Source of the DNA: Bradyrhizobium sp. CSA207
GTDB lineage: Bacteria > Pseudomonadota > Alphaproteobacteria > Rhizobiales > Xanthobacteraceae
Length of the DNA: 64,000 bases
Direction of reading: 5' to 3'
Assembly (NCBI RefSeq): GCF_029051685.1
Contig: NZ_JAACFT010000024.1
Location: 62,001 to 126,000 of the forward strand
Shown: positions 27,777-35,317 of the stretch, piece by piece
Layout of the letters: the number at the start of each line of letters is the position of its first letter
Position numbering within the stretch: position 1 is the stretch's first letter
Translations under genes and position numbers: made by a program
Notes under the pieces: model-generated
Told to the model about the DNA's origin: nothing
The model's input: the letters and a program-made list of their open reading frames with translations, nothing else
Databases searched by the model: none

Positions 27777-28613
27777 TTATCGCCCCCAACGGTCCTGCCA
27801 CATTTTTTCACCGATCTGGCAAGGTATCCGCGGCTCTTTCTCGGCGGCCGGAACGATCCGGTGCTCTGGCGTTCGGCCCGCAACCTCGAGCACAAGCTTG
27901 GCGCGGATCGCTTCCTTGAAATGATCACGATCCTTGATCGACACGACGAAAGCGCCCGGTCCACCAATGACGCAGTCCTCGTAATAAAAATCGAGGTTGT
28001 CGATATCCATTGTCGAATAGGACGGCTCCTTCACCATGATCGGGAGTCCGTTGATGATGATGCCCTTCTCTAGTGCCACATCGCGAGCGCCGGTGACAGG
28101 CTCGCCGTTGTTGTTCGGGCCGTCGCCGGAAATGTCGATGACGCGCCTTAAGCCCCGATAAGGATTTTCGTCGAATAGCGGCACCGCGAAATTGATCGCG
28201 CCAGAGATCGAGGTGCGCGAGCCCCGACGAACCGGCGCCTTCATGATTTCGCCGGCGACGGCGTCCGCCGTCTCCGGGCCGTCGATCACTCGCCAGGGAA
28301 TGATGATCTTCTGGTCGGTCGATGCCGACCACTCGAAATAGGTTACGGCTACCTTGCTGGTCGGACCGTTCTTCAGCGCCTGAAGGAAATCTTTCGAGAC
28401 GATGGCCTGCGCATAGCCCTCGCGCTGGACCGCGAGTTCGTCCAGATCCATCGAATAGGAAACGTCGACCGCGATAACGAGTTCAACATCGACGGATGGC
28501 GGACTGTTGTTGACGTCCGCCAGCTGCGATCTTGTGTTGGGCGCGGCACTGCCGGCACCCCCGGCCATCGTCCCCACGATCAGCGCCGCCCCGATCGAGA
28601 CACACCAGCGCAT
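27777..28613 (-). CDS. DUF1194 (von Willebrand factor A-like) secreted protein
   Basis: A 278-residue protein with an N-terminal signal (CVSIGAALIVGTMAGGAGSA). DUF1194 core: the MIDAS-like motif DVSYSMD near residue 50, ISGDGPNNNGEPVTGARDVA, and the C-terminal YYEDCVIGGPGAFVVSIKDR. It is probably periplasmic and metal-ion binding through the DxSxS motif; the partner is unknown. Its start overlaps the end of an unidentified frame upstream (28580-28909), which may have been a neighbour in an operon. Confidence 0.85.
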   Translation of the reverse strand: MRWCVSIGAALIVGTMAGGAGSAAPNTRSQLADVNNSPPSVDVELVIAVDVSYSMDLDELAVQREGYAQAIVSKDFLQALKNGPTSKVAVTYFEWSASTDQKIIIPWRVIDGPETADAVAGEIMKAPVRRGSRTSISGAINFAVPLFDENPYRGLRRVIDISGDGPNNNGEPVTGARDVALEKGIIINGLPIMVKEPSYSTMDIDNLDFYYEDCVIGGPGAFVVSIKDRDHFKEAIRAKLVLEVAGRTPEHRIVPAAEKEPRIPCQIGEKMWQDRWGR

Positions 28614-28909
28614 GGCAGCTCTCCCGTCGTTTCAAAGGAATGGTGCCACGCAAACTGGACTTCGAAAAGCGGGAACATGCGTCGCGAGGGCATCGAGGTG
28701 TGGCACAGCTGGAGGTCGCCGACGAACAGGTTGATGGCGGTGCCGGTCTTCAGGGTACTCTTCGCCGCGATGTAGGGGATCTCGCCGACCCATGGCTCGT
28801 AACCTTTTCGGGCGATCGAGCGAATAGAGAATTCGAGTAGATCGCGAGTCGGAGGTGCTGAGGCAACAAGGCCCTCTGCAGAAGAGCTATTGAGATTCCG
28901 AAGCTGCAT
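28580..28909 (-). CDS. Unidentified 109-aa frame, possibly a gene remnant
   Basis: From ATG 28909 the minus strand encodes 109 residues with strongly coding-like codon use (mostly G/C third positions). It includes YEPWVGEIPYIAAKSTLKTG, a hydrophobic TAINLFVGDLQLC and SMPSRRMFPLFEVQF. Its end overlaps the DUF1194 start by 34 bases. I do not recognise the family. The abrupt left edge next to a truncated gene on the other strand suggests it is the 3' remnant of a longer gene. Confidence 0.35.
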   Translation of the reverse strand: MQLRNLNSSSAEGLVASAPPTRDLLEFSIRSIARKGYEPWVGEIPYIAAKSTLKTGTAINLFVGDLQLCHTSMPSRRMFPLFEVQFAWHHSFETTGELPCAGVSRSGRR

Positions 28910-28918
28910 CCAAGTGAC

Positions 28919-29215
28919 GGTGCTTCCGTCAACGTTTCCCCCACGGGCAAGTGCTGATCCCGAACGAACCCGCCGCACGCAACTACGGCACCAATCCGTA
29001 TGTCGGAGATGACGCGAGAGGGCAAAAGCCGTTCCTGTACGACAGCTTCTTGCCTGACGGCATCGGGCCGATGGAACGCGTGATCGCGGTCGAGACCAAG
29101 CCGGGTTTCCACGAAGCCTGGTCGCTGCCGCTGTTGAGACGGCGAGGCACGATCGAAGTGGCGATATCGTCCTCAAATGGGAGGCCGGACAAGCTGCACG
29201 CGGGGAGCACCAGTG
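28919..29215 (+). pseudogene. Fragment of a DUF3179 gene
   Basis: Without a start codon, the plus strand encodes VLIPNEPAARNYGTNPYVGD, then PFLYDSFLPDGIGPMERVIA and AWSLPLLRRRGTIE, a pattern I recognise from the C-terminal half of DUF3179 proteins. After IE a one-base shift leads into the frame GDIVLKWEAGQA, the family's next strand, which then hits a stop. The N-terminal part is missing and the frame is broken, so this is a decayed fragment. Confidence 0.6.
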
Positions 29216-29263
29216 TGCTGCATAGCTTATTACGACGAACCGATCGACTGCCAGGATGGCAGC

Positions 29264-29680
29264 TCAATCGCCGAAGAGCGTCTCGATCAGCGGACACTCA
29301 GGCAGCGTGCCATCGCCACATTGGACGACCACGTCCTTGAGGACGCGCTCCAAGCGCTTCAAATCGGCGATTTTCGCGCGGATCTCCTGGAGGTGGGTCG
29401 CTGCAACCGCAAGTGCCTCGGCGCAGGGCTGATCACGTTCGTCGACGAGACGCAGCAGCGCTCGGATCTCGTCCAGGGAGAAGCCAAGCTCGCGCGCCCT
29501 CAGCACGAAGCGAAGACGGCGCTCATGCGTCGTGTCGTAGCTGCGATAGCCGCCCGGGGTGCGCGGCGGCTCCGGCAGGAGACCGACCTTTTCGTAGTAG
29601 CGCACGGTCTCCAGATTGCTGCCGGTCCGCCGGGCCAGTTCTGCCCGCTGCATGCCCTTCACAACAGCTTGATCGCGCAT
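29264..29680 (-). CDS. merR: Mercury-responsive regulator MerR
   Basis: A 138-residue regulator. The winged helix reads QRAELARRTGSNLETVRYYE and GGYRSYDTTHERRLRFVLRA. The three Hg-binding cysteines of MerR are present: one in DQPCAEAL before the long dimer helix, and two in CGDGTLPECPLIETLF. Without Hg2+ the dimer holds RNA polymerase at the merT promoter; with Hg2+ it untwists the promoter. GTG 29683 and ATG 29680 are adjacent possible starts. It is divergent from merT, with the operator between them. Confidence 0.93.
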   Translation of the reverse strand: MRDQAVVKGMQRAELARRTGSNLETVRYYEKVGLLPEPPRTPGGYRSYDTTHERRLRFVLRARELGFSLDEIRALLRLVDERDQPCAEALAVAATHLQEIRAKIADLKRLERVLKDVVVQCGDGTLPECPLIETLFGD

Positions 29681-29693
29681 CACAACGTTCCAC

Positions 29694-29724
29694 TTGAGCC
29701 TGTAGCTACTACAGACTTCATCCT
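29694..29724 (+). promoter_or_regulatory. MerR operator/promoter of merT
   Basis: A -35 hexamer TTGAGC (29694-29699) and a weak -10 CATCCT (29719-29724) are 19 bases apart, the over-long spacing typical of MerR-activated promoters. The spacer carries the perfect dyad CTGTAG-CTA-CTACAG (29700-29714). It lies between the divergent merR and merT starts. Confidence 0.85.
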
Positions 29725-29765
29725 ACCCCTCACGATCGATTTCGGCAAGGAAAGCGAGTGCGGAC

Positions 29766-30185
29766 ATGGTTGCATCGCAACTCCAAACTCCGGTGGTAGG
29801 CGCGGCTGATGTTCCTTCCTCCGAGCGGGGCGAGGTGGGACGGCAGCGGCTGGTCGCGGTCGGCGGCATTCTCGGTGCGCTCGCCGCCTCTTCGTGCTGC
29901 ATCGTCCCGCTCATTCTGTTCAGCCTCGGCATCGGCGGCGCCTGGATCGGTAATCTGACCGCGCTCGCACCCTACAAGCCGTTCTTCGTCACCGGGACGG
30001 CAGGCCTGCTCGGCTATGGCTTCTATCTTGTCTACTGGAAGACTAGGCGCGCCTGCGCCGACGGTGCTGCCTGCGCACGTCCCATTCCCAGCCGCATCGT
30101 TCAACTCGCGCTCTGGATCGCGACGGTGATCGTCATGTCCGCCTTCGCCTTCGAGTACATCGCCCCGCTGCTGCTTCGCGCCTGA
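29766..30185 (+). CDS. merT: Mercuric ion transporter MerT
   Basis: A 139-residue inner-membrane protein with three hydrophobic segments. The Hg-binding vicinal pair Cys44-Cys45 lies in helix 1 (ALAASSCCIVPLIL). A second pair, Cys97 and Cys103, is in the cytoplasmic loop (RRACADGAACARP). It passes Hg2+ from MerP to the cytoplasm for reduction. An N-terminal extension of about 28 polar residues precedes the usual MerT start. First gene of the operon; merP follows after 22 bases. Confidence 0.93.
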   Translation: MVASQLQTPVVGAADVPSSERGEVGRQRLVAVGGILGALAASSCCIVPLILFSLGIGGAWIGNLTALAPYKPFFVTGTAGLLGYGFYLVYWKTRRACADGAACARPIPSRIVQLALWIATVIVMSAFAFEYIAPLLLRA

Positions 30186-30207
30186 GATCAAGAGGAGACC
30201 ACTTATC

Positions 30208-30498
30208 ATGAAGACGACCTTGAGCGCGTTCGCCCTGATCGCCTCGCTGACCACCGCGCCGGCCGCATTCGCCGGTGAGCGCACGATCACCCTCGCAGTC
30301 GACAACATGACGTGCGCCTCATGTCCCTACATTGTGCGGACCTCGATGGCGGCGGTGCCCGGTGTCTCAAACGTGGCTGTCTCGTTCAAAGCCAAGACCG
30401 CAACCGTAACGTTCGACGACGCGAAGACAACCTCCGACGCCATCGCAGCCGCCAGCATGAATGCGGGTTATCCCGCGCACCTGAGAGAGGGGAGTTGA
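30208..30498 (+). CDS. merP: Periplasmic mercury-binding protein MerP
   Basis: A 96-residue heavy-metal-associated (HMA) protein. Signal peptide residues 1-22 end at AFA-GE. The metal motif is NMTCASCP with Cys36 and Cys39. The ferredoxin-like fold continues with VRTSMAAVPGVSNVAVSFKA and a TVTFDDAKT strand. It captures Hg2+ in the periplasm and hands it to MerT. GAGGAG lies eight bases before the ATG. Confidence 0.94.
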   Translation: MKTTLSAFALIASLTTAPAAFAGERTITLAVDNMTCASCPYIVRTSMAAVPGVSNVAVSFKAKTATVTFDDAKTTSDAIAAASMNAGYPAHLREGS

Positions 30499-30499
30499 G

Positions 30500-30739
30500 A
30501 TGAATGACCGCGCGCCGATTCGCGTCGGCGCGGCGGGTGCCATCCTCGCCACGATCTGGTGCGCGGCGCCGCTCCTCGTCGTGGGCCTGCCCTTGGCCGG
30601 TGTTGGCGCGCGGCCGGCGGGCGCGGGTCTGGCGATGCTTCCCTTGTTACTCGCGGCTCTCGGTCTCGTCGCGTGGGGCGCCATCATCGCCAGGCAACAG
30701 GCGCGGCCCATGAGACCAAGGTTCACAGGGAGAGCGTGA
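30500..30739 (+). CDS. MerF-like two-helix membrane protein with a single Cys
   Basis: A 79-residue protein with two hydrophobic segments (about residues 9-33 and 41-63), in the position where MerF often occurs. MerF has a CC pair in helix 1 and a second CC pair at the C-terminus. Here helix 1 reads ATIWCAAPLLVVGLPLAGVG with one Cys, and the C-tail ARPMRPRFTGRA has none. Size, topology and place fit MerF, but the missing ligands make transport function doubtful. It starts two bases after merP and ends five before merBA. Confidence 0.6.
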   Translation: MNDRAPIRVGAAGAILATIWCAAPLLVVGLPLAGVGARPAGAGLAMLPLLLAALGLVAWGAIIARQQARPMRPRFTGRA

Positions 30740-30743
30740 AGCC

Positions 30744-33011
30744 ATGAACGATTGCTGCGCATCTTCGTCGTCCGGGACCGAGGCTGTGGCTTCCACATCC
30801 GCGACGTTGCCGAGCTACGCTGTGCGGCCAGGCGTGACGTTTCCAGACTGGTCAGTGGTCATATCGCCGGCGGTTCGGGACGCCTTGCAGGCCATGGTCG
30901 GCTCCGACCATGTGTTCGATCGCTGGAGCGGCTACGATCCCGCCACGGACCGCGTTCGCGTCGCGTTGCTCCGATTCTACACCGAGGACGGACGAGCCCC
31001 GACCCCAGAGACGCTTGCAGAGCGTGCAGGGTCGAGCGAGACAGCCATTCATCCGCTGCTCGAAGAGCTCCGCCGGCGCGACCTCGTCGTGCTCGATAAT
31101 GAACGGATCGTCGGCGCCTATCCCTTCGCTGATCGGGATACAGGGCACCGGGTCACACTGGACGGGCGTATTCTCAATGCGATGTGCGCCGTTGACGCGC
31201 TCGGCGTCGGCGCCATGACCGATCGCGATATTGCGATCGCGTCGCGCTGCCGTCATTGCGGCGCGCCGATCCGGATCAATACGCGGGATCGAGGGCGGAC
31301 GCTCGCCCAGATCGAGCCGGCAACGGCCGTCATGTGGCAAAGCGTTCGCTATCAAGGCGCGTGCGCCGCCAACTCACTGTGCGCGACGACCGCCTTCTTC
31401 TGTTCGGACGACCATCTTTCCGCCTGGCGCCGCGAGTGTGCCGCAGACGAGCCCGGATTTCGGCTGTCGATCGAGGAAGGGCTCGAGGCCGGTCGGGCGC
31501 TCTTCGGACCGAGCCTTGCTGGCCTCGATACGGCCTCACGACTGTCGGTCGGCTCGGCATCGAAGATCGGCTCATCAGCGGACCGCCCGTTCCGCGCGAG
31601 CGGTCCCAATGGCGGAGGCGCCTACGACCTCATTGTCATCGGCGCCGGCTCGGCGGGTTTCTCGGCTTCGATCGCGGCGGCCGAGCAAGGCGCGCAGGTG
31701 GCGCTCATCGGCAGCGGCACGATCGGCGGTACCTGCGTCAATATCGGTTGCGTTCCGTCAAAGACTTTGATCCGCGCTGCGGAATCGCTCCACAACGCGC
31801 GCGTGGCAGCACGCTTCGCGGGCATCTCGGCCGGGGCCGCAGTAACCGATTGGCGGGCAACCGTCCGTCAGAAGGATGCGCTGGTCATGCAGCTCCGCCA
31901 GGCCAAGTACATCAACCTGCTGCGGGCCTACAACGGCATCGGCTACCGCGAGGGCCCAGCGCGCCTTGTGGACGGCGGCGTCGAAGCGGATGGCGCGCGC
32001 ATTCCCGCCGGCAAGATCATCATTGCGACCGGCGCGCGGCCAGCGGTGCCCGCCATCCCCGGTATCGCGACCGTCCCGTATCTGACGAGCACGACGGCGC
32101 TTGACCTCGAAGAACTGCCGCGGTCGCTGCTCGTCATCGGTGGTGGCTATATCGGAGCAGAGCTTGCCCAGATGTTCGCCCGGGCCGGCGTCAAGGTGAC
32201 GCTCGTGTGCCGGACCCGCCTGCTCCCGGAGGCCGAGCCCGAGATCGGTGAGGCGCTGACGGGATATTTCGATGGCGAAGGCATTACCGTGATCTCCGGC
32301 ATCGCCTATTGTGCGATCCGCAAAACCGAAACCGGCATTGCGCTTGACGTTGCACGCGACGGCTGTGACACGACGATAGAGGCCGATCAGGTGCTGATTA
32401 GCACCGGGCGTGCGCCCAACATCGAAGGCCTTGGGCTTGCCGAGCACGGCATCGCGCTTTCGCCGAAAGGCGGCATCGTCGTCGACGACCGCATGCGTAC
32501 GACACGAGCCGGCGTCTATGCTGCCGGCGACGTCACCGGCCGCGACCAGTTCGTCTACATGGCCGCCCACGGCGCCAAGCTCGCCGCCAAGAACGCTCTC
32601 AATGGCGACAGCCTGCGTTACGACAATAGCGCCATGCCGGCCGTCGTGTTTACCGACCCGCAGGTGGCGAGCGTCGGGCTCACGGAGGCTGCGGCGCGTC
32701 ATGCCGGATATCCCGTTCAGGTCTCGACGATCGGTCTCGACCAGGTGCCGCGCGCGTTGGCCGCCCGCGACACCCGCGGGCTCATCAAGCTCGTGGCCGA
32801 CGCAGACACCGGACGGTTGCTTGGCGCGCATATCCTGGCGCCGGAAGGTGCCGACAGCATCCAGACCGCCGCACTGGCGATCCGGCAGGGACTTACAATC
32901 GCAGACCTTACGGAAACGATCTTTCCCTATCTCACCACCGTCGAGGGGTTGAAGCTGGCGGCGTTGTCGTTCGGCAAGGACGTCGCAAAGCTGTCTTGCT
33001 GCGCCGGTTGA
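30744..33011 (+). CDS. merBA: Fused organomercurial lyase / mercuric reductase (MerBA)
   Basis: A 755-residue fusion. Residues about 30-250 are MerB: catalytic Cys148 and Asp151 in MCAVDALG and Cys213 in SLCATTAFFCS, matching the Cys-Asp-Cys set that cleaves C-Hg bonds. Residues about 293-755 are MerA: FAD motif DLIVIGAGSAGFSASIAA, redox pair Cys331/Cys336 in GGTCVNIGCVPSK, NADPH motif VIGGGYIGAELAQMFARAG, and the C-terminal Hg-delivering pair Cys752-Cys753 (KLSCCAG). The N-terminal HMA domain of many MerA proteins is replaced by MerB, but MNDCC supplies another Cys pair. The cell can therefore demethylate and reduce Hg in one protein. Confidence 0.93.
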   Translation: MNDCCASSSSGTEAVASTSATLPSYAVRPGVTFPDWSVVISPAVRDALQAMVGSDHVFDRWSGYDPATDRVRVALLRFYTEDGRAPTPETLAERAGSSETAIHPLLEELRRRDLVVLDNERIVGAYPFADRDTGHRVTLDGRILNAMCAVDALGVGAMTDRDIAIASRCRHCGAPIRINTRDRGRTLAQIEPATAVMWQSVRYQGACAANSLCATTAFFCSDDHLSAWRRECAADEPGFRLSIEEGLEAGRALFGPSLAGLDTASRLSVGSASKIGSSADRPFRASGPNGGGAYDLIVIGAGSAGFSASIAAAEQGAQVALIGSGTIGGTCVNIGCVPSKTLIRAAESLHNARVAARFAGISAGAAVTDWRATVRQKDALVMQLRQAKYINLLRAYNGIGYREGPARLVDGGVEADGARIPAGKIIIATGARPAVPAIPGIATVPYLTSTTALDLEELPRSLLVIGGGYIGAELAQMFARAGVKVTLVCRTRLLPEAEPEIGEALTGYFDGEGITVISGIAYCAIRKTETGIALDVARDGCDTTIEADQVLISTGRAPNIEGLGLAEHGIALSPKGGIVVDDRMRTTRAGVYAAGDVTGRDQFVYMAAHGAKLAAKNALNGDSLRYDNSAMPAVVFTDPQVASVGLTEAAARHAGYPVQVSTIGLDQVPRALAARDTRGLIKLVADADTGRLLGAHILAPEGADSIQTAALAIRQGLTIADLTETIFPYLTTVEGLKLAALSFGKDVAKLSCCAG

Positions 33012-33119
33012 GCTGGCACTCTGGCGGCGCGAAGCCGAGCGTAAGCTTCGTTATGGGGTGCGGGCTCCAGATTGGCTCGCCATTCTGGAGATCGCCGCCG
33101 GAACCCGATTTGCCGAGGC

Positions 33120-33145
33120 GTAACCTTTCCGCTCGTTGGGGCGAA
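33120..33145 (+). promoter_or_regulatory. Candidate sigma-F-type ECF promoter of the bufferin operon
   Basis: GTAACC (33120-33125) and CGAA (33142-33145) are separated by exactly 16 bases, matching my recollection of the Caulobacter sigma-F promoter pattern. It lies 80 bases before the precursor gene and the matching sigma/anti-sigma pair is encoded 2.7 kb downstream in the same cluster. The hexamer match is direct observation; recognition by this sigma factor is inference. Confidence 0.6.
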
Positions 33146-33225
33146 TTTGCTGTCAGGTGGGCTGATCGGCCCGCCTCAGGGGCGACTGCGTCAGTCGCAC
33201 AGCTAACCCGCAATCGGAGGAACAA

Positions 33226-33573
33226 ATGTCCAATCGCATGCTATCCGCACTGGTCGCCGGCGCCTTCACCGCGGCCATTGGAACGCTCGCCGCAACGTCG
33301 GCCACGGCCCAGATGAGCAAGGGCGACATGGAAAAAATGATGAAGGAAAACCAAGCAAAGACGATGAAGGCGCTGGAAGGCGGCAAGATGGAGAAGTGCT
33401 ACGGCGTAGCGCTGAAGGGCCAGAACGACTGCTATGCGGGAGCAGGCACCAGCTGCGCCGGGACCAGCACGGCCGACTATCAGGGCAACGCGTTCAAACT
33501 CGAGGCCAAGGGCACCTGCACGACCATGCAGACGCCAAAAGGGCCGGGAAGCCTGACCGCGAAGAAGGCTTGA
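33226..33573 (+). CDS. bufA1: Bufferin-type RiPP precursor (DUF2282)
   Basis: A 115-residue exported precursor. The Sec-type signal runs to about ATAQ29. The mature part has four Cys (58, 69, 77, 98) in the DUF2282 pattern EKCYGVALKGQNDCYAGAGT, then SCAGTST and KGTC. In bufferins of this kind the enzyme pair BufB-BufC converts Cys to thiooxazole-type heterocycles, and the product binds copper in the periplasm. A Met/Lys-rich stretch (MEKMMKENQAKTMKALEGGK) precedes the core. GGAGG lies before the ATG. Metal preference here is not known. Confidence 0.88.
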   Translation: MSNRMLSALVAGAFTAAIGTLAATSATAQMSKGDMEKMMKENQAKTMKALEGGKMEKCYGVALKGQNDCYAGAGTSCAGTSTADYQGNAFKLEAKGTCTTMQTPKGPGSLTAKKA

Positions 33574-33586
33574 TTACGGATTGAAT

Positions 33587-33614
33587 CGGGCAGGCCGCGC
33601 AAGCAGCCTGCCCG
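33587..33614 (+). other. Hairpin between precursor and maturase genes
   Basis: CGGGCAGGC pairs with GCCTGCCCG, a 9-bp perfect stem with a 10-base loop, 14 bases after the bufA1 stop and 26 before the bufB start. No T-run follows. Such a structure can stabilise the upstream mRNA or attenuate transcription, so that precursor is made in excess over its enzymes. Confidence 0.55.
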
Positions 33615-33639
33615 CATCTCACGTCGGTGGGAGGCCGCA

Positions 33640-34527
33640 GTGTCGCTTTCATCCTCTTTCGCAAACCATCGCATTCCGCCGCGTGGGGGCGTCGGCCTCA
33701 AGGCCGAGCACTACCGCACGATCATCGAGACCCGGCCCGACATAGGCTTCTTCGAGGTTCATGCGGAAAACCACATGGGGGCGGGCGGCCCGCCGCATCG
33801 CTATTTGTCTGCCATTCGGGAACACTATCCGCTGTCACTCCACGGCGTCGGATTGTCGATCGGCGCCGATCGGCCGCTCGATCTCGATCATCTTCAGCGC
33901 CTCAAGCAACTCATCGAACGTTACGAACCGGGCCTATTCTCCGAACATCTGGCCTGGTCATCCCATGACACCGGGTTTCTGAACGATTTGCTGCCGGTGC
34001 CATACACCACGGAGACGCTCGCGCGCGTCTCGGAGCACATCGATCAGATACAGGAATTTCTTGGCCGGCCAATGCTGCTGGAGAATCCGTCAACCTATCT
34101 TACTTTCACCGAAAGCACTTATTCGGAGATCGACTTCATTGCTGAAGTGGTGCAACGCACCAGGTGTGGGCTCCTTCTCGACGTCAATAACGTCTACGTC
34201 GCGTCGACCAATCAGAATTGGGATCCGATCGCCTATATCGACGCCTACCCGCTGGCCCATGTCCAGGAGATTCACCTGGCCGGTCATACGAGGGAAGCCG
34301 ACGAAAAGGGGCGGCCGCTTCTGATTGACACCCATAATCGCCCGGTCGACGAAATCGTCTGGAATCTCTTCGCGCATACCCTCGCGCGGATCGGCCCGAT
34401 TCCCACACTCATCGAGTGGGACGCCGACTTGCCAACCTGGATGACGCTGCAACAGGAAGCGCTACGCGCCGAAGCAATCATGCTCGTCCCTCAAGCGGAG
34501 CCCAAGCGTCATGCAGCCGCTCTCTGA
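33640..34527 (+). CDS. bufB: MNIO-family bufferin maturase (DUF692, MbnB-like)
   Basis: A 295-residue multinuclear non-heme iron enzyme. Likely metal ligands are visible along the TIM barrel: Glu43 in HAENH, His68, His103 in SEHLAW, Glu148 in LENPS, Asp181/Asn183 in LLLDVNNVYVAS, His212 in EIHLAGH, Asp230/His232 in IDTHNRPV and Glu259 in LIEWDADLP. It should oxidise precursor Cys residues with O2. GTG start with GGGAGG five bases upstream. It overlaps bufC by 17 bases. Confidence 0.9.
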   Translation: MSLSSSFANHRIPPRGGVGLKAEHYRTIIETRPDIGFFEVHAENHMGAGGPPHRYLSAIREHYPLSLHGVGLSIGADRPLDLDHLQRLKQLIERYEPGLFSEHLAWSSHDTGFLNDLLPVPYTTETLARVSEHIDQIQEFLGRPMLLENPSTYLTFTESTYSEIDFIAEVVQRTRCGLLLDVNNVYVASTNQNWDPIAYIDAYPLAHVQEIHLAGHTREADEKGRPLLIDTHNRPVDEIVWNLFAHTLARIGPIPTLIEWDADLPTWMTLQQEALRAEAIMLVPQAEPKRHAAAL

Positions 34528-35317
34528 GAGGCAACGAAGCTTTGCTGCGGCGATTCTGGATGCCGCGCTGCCAGTGCCGCAAGGTCTTGTCGGTCCGGAC
34601 GGAGAATCAAGCCCAAAGCGGTTTGCCGTCTACAGAAACAATGTCGTGGTCGGCCTGACGGAAACTCTGAAGGACGCCTTCCCGGCGGTGCACCGCATCG
34701 TCGGGACAGAATTCTTCCAAGCCATGGCGCGTACCTATGTCGTGATCGAACCGCCGCCATCGCCGATCCTTTTGGACTATGGAGCTGGCTTCCCGGATTT
34801 CATCAGACATTTCGAACCAGCTGCGAGCCTGCCTTACCTGGCGGATGTCGCACGCATCGAGCGAGCCTGGACGGAGGCCTACCACTCGCCCGAGGCGGCG
34901 CCGCTCGACCCCAGAGCGTTCAAGGCTGTCGAGCCCGAGCAGCTTCCCGGGATCCGTCTCCTGCTGCACCCATCCGTCCGTGTCGTCCGGTCGCAATTTC
35001 CAGCGCTCACGATCTGGCGGATGAATGTCGGGGACGGCGTCCCGGCGCCGGTCGACCTCGCCGCGGGCGGCGAGGATGTGCTCATCGCGCGCCCTGAGGC
35101 CGACGTTGAAGTCCGGTCTATTCCCGGGGGTGGTCTGGAGTTTATTCGAGCGCTGGCCGTGGGCACGACGGTCCTTGCCGCGTTGAAGGCGGCGATTGCG
35201 GTTGATCCCGGCTTCGACCTGTCGGCCAATCTTTCGGGGCTCATGCAGGCGGGCGCCCTGGTCGGTTACACCTTCGCCCAGGAAGAGATATCATCGAGAT
35301 CGGCGAGGCGATCATGA
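34511..35317 (+). CDS. bufC: Bufferin maturation partner (DUF2063, MbnC-like)
   Basis: A 268-residue protein. The N-terminal DUF2063 domain shows SERQRSFAAAILDA, RFAVYRNNVVVGLTETLKDA and FPAVHRIVGTEFFQAMARTY. The C-terminal half is beta-rich. In this family it docks the precursor onto the DUF692 enzyme. The 17-base overlap with bufB and four-base overlap with the DoxX gene indicate tight coupling. Confidence 0.88.
   Translation: MQPLSERQRSFAAAILDAALPVPQGLVGPDGESSPKRFAVYRNNVVVGLTETLKDAFPAVHRIVGTEFFQAMARTYVVIEPPPSPILLDYGAGFPDFIRHFEPAASLPYLADVARIERAWTEAYHSPEAAPLDPRAFKAVEPEQLPGIRLLLHPSVRVVRSQFPALTIWRMNVGDGVPAPVDLAAGGEDVLIARPEADVEVRSIPGGGLEFIRALAVGTTVLAALKAAIAVDPGFDLSANLSGLMQAGALVGYTFAQEEISSRSARRS

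Noticed and set aside
30400..30425. GTAACG in merP as a second sigma-F promoter
   Set aside because: It lies inside a coding region, has G instead of C at the last position and lacks CGAA at 16 bases.
33587..33614. Hairpin after bufA1 as an intrinsic terminator
   Set aside because: No T-run follows the stem, and the next gene starts 26 bases later on the same strand.
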